Under the pieces are notes generated by a model. That model was not told where the DNA came from. It searched no databases and worked only from the letters and a program-made list of their open reading frames with translations. From JBFHDX01 sp041584475 (GTDB lineage: Bacteria > Pseudomonadota > Alphaproteobacteria > UBA8366 > JADFVY01): a stretch of 64,000 bases of DNA. The position numbers were made by a program, and so were the translations under genes. Below are positions 58,543 to 64,000 of the stretch, piece by piece; the first letter of the stretch is position 1, and every line of letters starts with the position of its first letter. Location of the stretch: contig JBFHDX010000002.1 of assembly GCA_041584475.1 (NCBI GenBank), positions 1 to 64,000 of the forward strand. Direction: 5' to 3'.

Positions 58543-59390
58543 CGCGCGATTTCCAGCGGAGCGGCCACCGTTCCTGTCTCGAGCGGCGGCCAGCCGTGCG
58601 TCTCCTTTGCGGCGAAGCGGCACCAGGCGTACAGCGCATCATAGAGCAGCAGGCCCTGCTCGAGCATGACCTGATCGTCCGGCTGTATCGCCGACAGGCC
58701 GAGCGACATCGCCAGCAGGCCGGCAGCCTGCGGCGCGAGATCGAGGCGGCCGGTGTCGGCCCCGCGGACGATCACGGCGAGCTGCCGGAGCGCGGGATCG
58801 TGCACGTCGAACCGCTCGAGGAAGGCATCGAAGCTGCACCGGTCGCCGACATGGGAGAACTCCACGTCCGGGATGTCGAACGGAACGGCCCCGAGTTCGA
58901 CCGCCGCGTCGCGCACCCATTCGGCATCGACGAAATGGATCGCCGCGTCGCGGTCGACGAAGCGCCGGATGAACCAGGGGCAGGCGATGCGGTCGATCTT
59001 CGGACGCGCGCGCGTGATCCAGCGGCTCGGCGTTCGCTCCTCGCGCACCGGCAGGACACCGCGTCGGATCAGCGGTCCGCCGGCGGCGCGATAGGCCTCG
59101 ACGCCGCCCTCGAGATAGCGGGCATCGATGCCGGTCGAGCGCAAGAGCGCCGCTGCCGCCTGGCTGACCTGGTGCCCGTGCACGCAGTAAACCACGACGG
59201 GTCCCCACAATGCAGGCTTCTCCTCGGCGCCGACCGGCGCCTTGTGGTTGCGCCAGCGCGCGGTCGGAATGACGTCGGCGGCGGCCTCGAAGGCATCGCG
59301 CCGGCGCACGTCGAGGATGATCGGACAGTCGGCGCCGCCGATCTTGCCGATCAGTTCGGAGGGGGTGATCGATGTATTGAACGCGCCCAT
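58539..59390 (-). CDS. Rhodanese-ChrB chromate resistance protein
   Basis: Protein of 283 residues. An N-terminal rhodanese domain (about 8-105) has the active loop VVYCVHGHQVSQ with a catalytic Cys. A C-terminal ChrB domain (about 118-270) starts RPKIDRIACPWFIRRFVD and holds DVEFSHVGDRCSFDAF. The ATG at 59390 is preferred because GGAGG is eight bases upstream. GTG at 59411 would add seven residues. It may sense or process chromate and its oxidised thiols. It overlaps chrA. Confidence 0.87.
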   Translation of the reverse strand: MGAFNTSITPSELIGKIGGADCPIILDVRRRDAFEAAADVIPTARWRNHKAPVGAEEKPALWGPVVVYCVHGHQVSQAAAALLRSTGIDARYLEGGVEAYRAAGGPLIRRGVLPVREERTPSRWITRARPKIDRIACPWFIRRFVDRDAAIHFVDAEWVRDAAVELGAVPFDIPDVEFSHVGDRCSFDAFLERFDVHDPALRQLAVIVRGADTGRLDLAPQAAGLLAMSLGLSAIQPDDQVMLEQGLLLYDALYAWCRFAAKETHGWPPLETGTVAAPLEIAR

Positions 59391-59605
59391 GAGCTTGACC
59401 TCCGCTGTCACGGAGCGTTAGCCGGTGCTTGGGCGTTGGGCGCCTTGGAAAAGCCGGGAGACCGCCATATCCCGACCGGCGCATATTAGTCCCGCAGTGA
59501 CGGTTGCGCAATTGCGATCAATTGGTCGTAGCGGACGCCGGCAGCCCCGGGCCGACAGGAAATCGATCGCTGTCCCGTCATGCGAAATCGTCTGCCGCTG
59601 GCGGA

Positions 59606-60451
59606 TCAGCGCAGCGCGGAGACATAATTGATCGGCGCATGATCGGTCAGTTCGCGCGGCAGGTTCCGGCCGATCCGGGTCGCCGTGCGGATACCGTCCC
59701 AGTTCAGCGAGTCGGCCAGCAGCGTGGCGAGCCCCTGATGTCGCGGCGCGCGCCGGCTGACCCGGCCGTCGGTGTCGATGAGGTGGGGCGTGCCGACGTG
59801 CCGGTAACCGAGTCGCGCCGACGGCACGCGGCAGACGATGTCGCGATTGTTGACGTAGCGACACATCTCGCCCGGGCGGCGCACCATGTTCGCGCGAAAC
59901 GCCGAGTCGCCGACCCGCGGTGAACCGAAGGTGATGAGCACGGCATCGGGGACGAGGCTCGCCGCCAGCGTCGCCAGCGCCGCGCCGAGACTGTGGCCGC
60001 TGAACAGGAGCGGCGCCCGGGTCTCGCGCAGCGCAGCCTGCACCACGGGCCATGTGGTATCGAGTGCCGCAGCGAAGCCGCTATGGACCCTGCCGCCGCC
60101 CCGCCAGGACACCGGGCGAACGTCGAGGTTGGTGATCCAGGCTCGGACGTCGTCGGAGCCGCGGAAGACGAGAATCGAAAACGCCGCCCCTTCGGCGAGC
60201 AAGCCTTCGGTTCCGTCGTGCGCGAAAACGGCGACCAGCCGGAAGCCGACCCGCGCCAGGCTGCTTTCGATCGTTGCCCGATCGTCGCAGTAGGCGAGGC
60301 GAGCGAATTCCGCGCACCAGGCGGCGCGGCTGCGCGGCCGGTGGAGCCGAAAGAATTTCCCCGCGGCGGCCGGGTCGGCGACGGCGCGCAGGCTGGAATC
60401 GTAATCTATTCCCGTTGCTTCCACGCGTGTCATGGACCGTGCGACCGTCAT
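59606..60451 (-). CDS. Lipase (class 3) family alpha/beta hydrolase
   Basis: Hydrolase of 281 residues. The nucleophile elbow GHSLG gives Ser154, and Asp204 (NNRDIVCRVP) and His271 (LTDHAPINY) complete the triad expected of fungal-type class 3 lipases. VFRGSDD is the strand before the elbow. No signal peptide is obvious. It is alone on its strand, with about 215 bp to the ChrB gene and 298 bp to a divergent lipoprotein gene. Confidence 0.85.
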   Translation of the reverse strand: MTVARSMTRVEATGIDYDSSLRAVADPAAAGKFFRLHRPRSRAAWCAEFARLAYCDDRATIESSLARVGFRLVAVFAHDGTEGLLAEGAAFSILVFRGSDDVRAWITNLDVRPVSWRGGGRVHSGFAAALDTTWPVVQAALRETRAPLLFSGHSLGAALATLAASLVPDAVLITFGSPRVGDSAFRANMVRRPGEMCRYVNNRDIVCRVPSARLGYRHVGTPHLIDTDGRVSRRAPRHQGLATLLADSLNWDGIRTATRIGRNLPRELTDHAPINYVSALR

Positions 60452-60749
60452 TTCTGCTTCCGTTCGTCTTTCTTCCCGTGCGGGACGCGAGGGCCGTTCC
60501 CGATCGACCCCTGTCGCGGGCGACTATAGCGCAGGTGCCGAGGGACGTGATCTGCCCCGTGTCGGGATCATCCCGGCGCGGCACGTCGCGGCGAATGGGC
60601 GATGCCGCATTGCGCGGGCGTCGAGTTGAATCGATGCCGGCATGTCCGTACGATGCGACACCGACCGGTTGAGAGAGCCATCGAAAAGACGACCGTTTCG
60701 TGCCGGCGGTATTCGTTCGGCGGCGCGATCGACGGCAGGGAGATACCAA

Positions 60750-61220
60750 GTGCATGTCACGCGAGTCCTGTGTCCGCTGTTCGTGCTTTCCTTGGCTGCC
60801 GCCTGCGCCGGCTACGAACCCCTGCAGCCGCAGCCGCTCGACCAGGATTACCGTTACCTCAAGCTCAACTGGACCAGCGGCAAGACCACGCTGATCGCGC
60901 TGCGAGCCTTCGAGCATGAGGGCAATCTGTCGGTCTGCGGCGCCTACACGACGGACATCGGCACTTTCGAACGCCAGATCCGGCGCAAGTACTTCGATAC
61001 CACCAACCTGTTCATCGGCGAGGATCGGATCGGGCCGATGTCGTTCACGCGCGAGATCACGGTACCCGAACTGAAGATGATGCAGGACGCCGAGACGGTC
61101 CCGAGTGCCATCAGGGCGCTCAAGGCCAATTGCGTGCGGACGACGCGGCCCTGGGAGGCCCGGTACGAGAGCGAGGAACTGGGGATCAGGGGCCCGAGCC
61201 GCATCGTCGTCCACGACTGA
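60750..61220 (+). CDS. Predicted lipoprotein of unknown function
   Basis: Protein of 156 residues beginning at GTG 60750, with GGGAG about seven bases before it. The signal LFVLSLAAAC places the lipidated Cys at 19. The mature domain is about 135 residues with two Cys (SVCGAY and KANCVR) and no motif I recognise. The longer open frame from 60642 is rejected because the lipobox would then be too far from the start. The facing neighbour is a multicopper oxidase gene. Confidence 0.65.
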   Translation: MHVTRVLCPLFVLSLAAACAGYEPLQPQPLDQDYRYLKLNWTSGKTTLIALRAFEHEGNLSVCGAYTTDIGTFERQIRRKYFDTTNLFIGEDRIGPMSFTREITVPELKMMQDAETVPSAIRALKANCVRTTRPWEARYESEELGIRGPSRIVVHD

Positions 61221-61290
61221 GCCGGACCGCGCACTGCCCCGCGCCGACGCGCCGAGCCGCCGCGGCCCGCACCTCGCGCGAAATCGTCGC

Positions 61291-62736
61291 CTAGGCGACG
61301 CGGACGATGCCGCTCATGCCGGACATCTGGTGCTCAAGAATATGGCAATGGAACATCCAGTCTCCGGGATTGTCCGCAACGAAGCCGATCTCTACCGATT
61401 GCTGCGGGGGTATCAGCACCGTGTCGAGCCATTCGCCCCGCAGATTCGGCTCGTCATTGCGTCGCAGGACGCGGAACGCATGACCGTGCAGATGCATCGG
61501 GTGCTCCCAGCCGGTCTCGTTGCGCAGCGTGACGATGCAGGTTCTCCCGAGCTCGACCGTGAACAGCGGCGATTCGGCGTGGCCCTTGGCGGGCAGGCCG
61601 TTCAGGAACCAGAATTGGCGGTCGCGCAGAAAACGGTCCGCATTCGGCGGCATGCGCCCCATCGCGCCGCCTTCGAGAAGCAGCGTCTCGCGCTGCGCCT
61701 GGTCGTCGACGACCGGTTCCGGGAGCGGATTGCGCGGCAGCGCTATCGGTGCGTCGAGCGGTGAATCGCGCAGCGGCGCCTCGCTCGAATAGACGATGTC
61801 GACGAAGCGGTAGGCCCGGCCACGATAGTAGCTGTCGGCGATGGACACGCGGTCGCCGGGGCGGCCGCCCATGTCGATGACCAGGTCGACCCGCTGCGCC
61901 GCCGCCAGGACGACGCGTCCGCCGGGCGGCTGGTACGGCGCAACGGGCTGGCCGTCGAGCGCGATGACGTGCGGGCGAAGTTCGGCGAAATCGAGCCCGA
62001 ACGTCCGCGCGTTCGAGACGTTGACCAGGCGCAGCCGAACGCGCTCGCCCGAGCGCACCGCAAATTCGTCGGGAATGGTTCCGTTCAAGGTGATGGTGTT
62101 GCCCAGCCTGCCGCCGTGGCTCATATGCATCGGGTGGCCAAAACCGGCGTCGATCTGCGCGGTATCGACGAGCAGCCAGTCGTCGAGCACCCAGACGACG
62201 TCGCGATCGACGCGCAACGGCTCGGGTTCCTCGACGACAAGCGCGCCGGACAGGCCGCGGCCCACCTGCTCCGCACTGTTCGCGTGCGGGTGATACCAGA
62301 ATGTGCCAGCATCCACGGCGCCGAACTCGTACACGAATTCTCCGCCGGGCGGGATTGGTTCCTGCGTGAGGTCCGGCACGCCGTCCATCGCGAAGGGGAG
62401 GCGCACGCCGTGCCAGTGTATCGTCGTCGCCTCGGCGAGTTCGTTGCGCGCCGTCAGGCGGACGGTGTCGCCCTGGCGGACGCGGATCTCGGGGCCGGGC
62501 ACGATGCCGTTATACGCCCACACGGCGGTGTCCGGCCACTCGCCCCCGACAAGCGGCACGATCGCGGGCGCGGCGGTCAGTCGAATACGGCGAAGTCCTC
62601 GGGCGGCGACCGGAGCCGCATCCGGAAACATCGGCGCCACGCCCGCGGCCAGCGCGATGCCCAGCAAGCGGCGGCGCGATATTCCCGCGGGCGAAGCGGT
62701 CGTGCCGGGGGATTCGGTCAGGATCCCGGTCGGCAT
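61291..62736 (-). CDS. Multicopper oxidase, Tat-exported
   Basis: Laccase/CueO-like oxidase of 481 residues. A twin-arginine signal (SRRRLLGIAL, 20-29) directs export. All four copper motifs are present: HWHG (107-110), WYHPH (147-151), HPMHLHGH (412-419) and HCHILEHQMSGM (463-474), with Cys464 and a likely axial Met474 of the type 1 site. Candidate roles are Cu(I) oxidation in copper tolerance or oxidation of organic substrates. The ATG at 62736 overlaps the preceding TPR gene by 19 bp. Confidence 0.9.
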   Translation of the reverse strand: MPTGILTESPGTTASPAGISRRRLLGIALAAGVAPMFPDAAPVAARGLRRIRLTAAPAIVPLVGGEWPDTAVWAYNGIVPGPEIRVRQGDTVRLTARNELAEATTIHWHGVRLPFAMDGVPDLTQEPIPPGGEFVYEFGAVDAGTFWYHPHANSAEQVGRGLSGALVVEEPEPLRVDRDVVWVLDDWLLVDTAQIDAGFGHPMHMSHGGRLGNTITLNGTIPDEFAVRSGERVRLRLVNVSNARTFGLDFAELRPHVIALDGQPVAPYQPPGGRVVLAAAQRVDLVIDMGGRPGDRVSIADSYYRGRAYRFVDIVYSSEAPLRDSPLDAPIALPRNPLPEPVVDDQAQRETLLLEGGAMGRMPPNADRFLRDRQFWFLNGLPAKGHAESPLFTVELGRTCIVTLRNETGWEHPMHLHGHAFRVLRRNDEPNLRGEWLDTVLIPPQQSVEIGFVADNPGDWMFHCHILEHQMSGMSGIVRVA

Positions 62737-63980
62737 TCCGGCTTGGCTTCGAGGATCGAGCAATTGCCGAATGTGCACGCCTTGCGCGCGGATTCACAGG
62801 CGGGACCAACCTGCTGCAACATGAATTGGGCGCCCGACTTGATCGACCAGAGCGCCACGCTGTTCGGCGCCAGGGCGATTCCCGCATCGGCATCCGCCCG
62901 CGCTTTCTCGAACGAAGCGGACGCCTCGCTCGCCCGGCCCCGGCCCAGCAGATCCTCGCCGCGCGTGAAATACATCTGTGCCCGCGCGTTATAGCTTTCC
63001 GCCGTAGGCTTGACGGCAAGCGAGCGGTCGAGCGCCGCCAGCGCCTCTTCCGGTCGGCCCATGAGCGAGAGGGCCGCACCGCGCAGGTAGAACGGTTCGG
63101 CCAGGGCTTCCGAGTTGGGGCCGAGCTTGCGCGTGCCGATGTCGATGCTCTTGTCGATCGCCGCGAGCGCATCTTCGGGTCTGCTCAGCTGCAGCAGCGC
63201 GATGCCGCGCAGCATGTGGGCGGCTCCGAAATCCGGCGCCGCGGCAATGGCGTCGTCGAACGAAGCCACCGCCTGTTCGAGCTGATTCTGTGCCAGATAC
63301 TGGCGACCCTGGCGGAAGCTGAGCTTCGCCTTGTCGGCGCTGTTGCCGTCGGCCGGCGACTCCTTCGCCAGCATCTGCTTGCGCTCGGCGGGCGACGCGG
63401 CGATCACCGCCATCGCCTCGGCCCGGGTCCGGCCGACGAGCAGGGGTTCGGACGAGGCAACGATCATGCCGTCGGCACCGCCCTCGATAACGGCGAGGAT
63501 CCTCACGCTGCGATCGCCCGCCTTGGCATCGAGGACCGTGAAGATATAGTCCCCCGGCTTGGCATCGATGGATACGTCGACCATGTCGGCCGCCGAGCCG
63601 AGCATCCCGAGCGTAAGATCATGCGATCCGGGCGGCAGCATCAGGCTGCCGAATTCGTCCCCCGCGGGTTTCGCGGTGATCAGCGTTCCACGATCGTCGC
63701 GGCGGACCGGGTTGCCGCCGACGGCGGCGATGATCACGTCGCCCTCGGGACGGATGACGACGGTAGCGCCGTTCGTGCCCGCCGGAGCGTAGGGGCGTGT
63801 CGCCGTGCCCGCCGAGCGCTTCTCGGTTGCCGCGCCCGCCTGCTGCGCGCCGGCCTGCTGTGCGGCCGTCTGCTGCGCCTGCCCGGCGTCCGGTCCGGCG
63901 CTTCCCCCCTGTGTTTGGCACGCCGCGAGCGCAAGGCTCCCAACCGCTAGGGCAATGGCGCGCCCGATCTGGTTTCTCAT
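62718..63980 (-). CDS. TPR-repeat lipoprotein
   Basis: Protein of 420 residues. The lipobox LALAAC places the lipidated Cys at 21. A Gln/Ala-rich low-complexity linker (about 25-55) and a beta-rich domain (about 65-180) follow. Three to four tetratricopeptide repeats (about 215-375) include FRQGRQYLAQNQLEQAVASFDDAI. A Cys-bearing tail has four Cys between about 390 and 416. It is co-transcribed with the multicopper oxidase. It may scaffold envelope complexes, but no specific function is recognised. Confidence 0.75.
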   Translation of the reverse strand: MRNQIGRAIALAVGSLALAACQTQGGSAGPDAGQAQQTAAQQAGAQQAGAATEKRSAGTATRPYAPAGTNGATVVIRPEGDVIIAAVGGNPVRRDDRGTLITAKPAGDEFGSLMLPPGSHDLTLGMLGSAADMVDVSIDAKPGDYIFTVLDAKAGDRSVRILAVIEGGADGMIVASSEPLLVGRTRAEAMAVIAASPAERKQMLAKESPADGNSADKAKLSFRQGRQYLAQNQLEQAVASFDDAIAAAPDFGAAHMLRGIALLQLSRPEDALAAIDKSIDIGTRKLGPNSEALAEPFYLRGAALSLMGRPEEALAALDRSLAVKPTAESYNARAQMYFTRGEDLLGRGRASEASASFEKARADADAGIALAPNSVALWSIKSGAQFMLQQVGPACESARKACTFGNCSILEAKPECRPGS

Positions 63981-64000
63981 CGCGGGACATCCCGTTTCGT

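Overview
The window is 64 kb of GC-rich chromosomal DNA from an alphaproteobacterium, probably of a Rhodospirillales-like lineage. This is inferred from the order ruvCAB-ybgC-tolQRAB-pal-cpoB-tilS-ftsH-glmM, a two-domain dCTP deaminase, a DUF4164-zapA pair followed by 6S RNA, and an aapJQMP amino-acid importer. No insertion sequence, prophage, CRISPR array or rRNA operon was seen. Most of the sequence is core chromosome with small accessory islands between core blocks.

Layout. 1-7.6 kb: greB, gap and tkt (reverse strand), a dCTP deaminase gene behind a cluster of DnaA-box-like sites, DUF4164, zapA, 6S RNA, 5-formyl-THF cyclo-ligase and a YmdB-type phosphoesterase. 7.9-11.7 kb: a signalling island on the reverse strand with a methyl-accepting chemotaxis protein, an exported Cache-like protein and an HPt protein. 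12-26.4 kb: yebC, ruvCAB, ybgC, the complete Tol-Pal system, tilS, ftsH, glmM and thiD, nearly all in tight or overlapping order. 26.5-33.4 kb: accessory enzymes, namely a PLP dehydratase, a GNAT protein, an AraC-MGMT fusion, and an overlapping operon of a lone molybdenum-hydroxylase large subunit, a methyltransferase and CysQ.

33.5-36.9 kb: the class Ia ribonucleotide reductase operon nrdA - small HNH-like gene - nrdB. Its promoter region carries a candidate tandem NrdR-box pair and DnaA-box-like sites. 37.1-40.5 kb: a periplasmic copper/sulfur operon of methanethiol oxidase (SBP56 family), a SCO-type copper chaperone and a MauG-like dihaem protein, preceded by five 12-bp tandem repeats. 40.5-47.5 kb: an unusual AT-rich, repeat-bearing intergenic region, an SRAP protein, an orphan TAXI binding protein and the aap importer. 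47.8 kb: tRNA-Val(CAC) with its own promoter and terminator.

48-64 kb: a DUF3108 protein, a ~1,180-residue fused flavoprotein resembling NfnB plus NfnA, gph, glmU-glmS (with glmM giving most of UDP-GlcNAc synthesis), a small membrane protein, a chromate-resistance pair, a lipase, two lipoproteins and a Tat-exported multicopper oxidase.

The observations most worth following are the shared DnaA/NrdR-type control suggested for dNTP supply genes (dCTP deaminase and RNR), the mtoX operon with its repeat leader, the fused Nfn-like flavoprotein, and the HNH-like gene inside the nrd operon.
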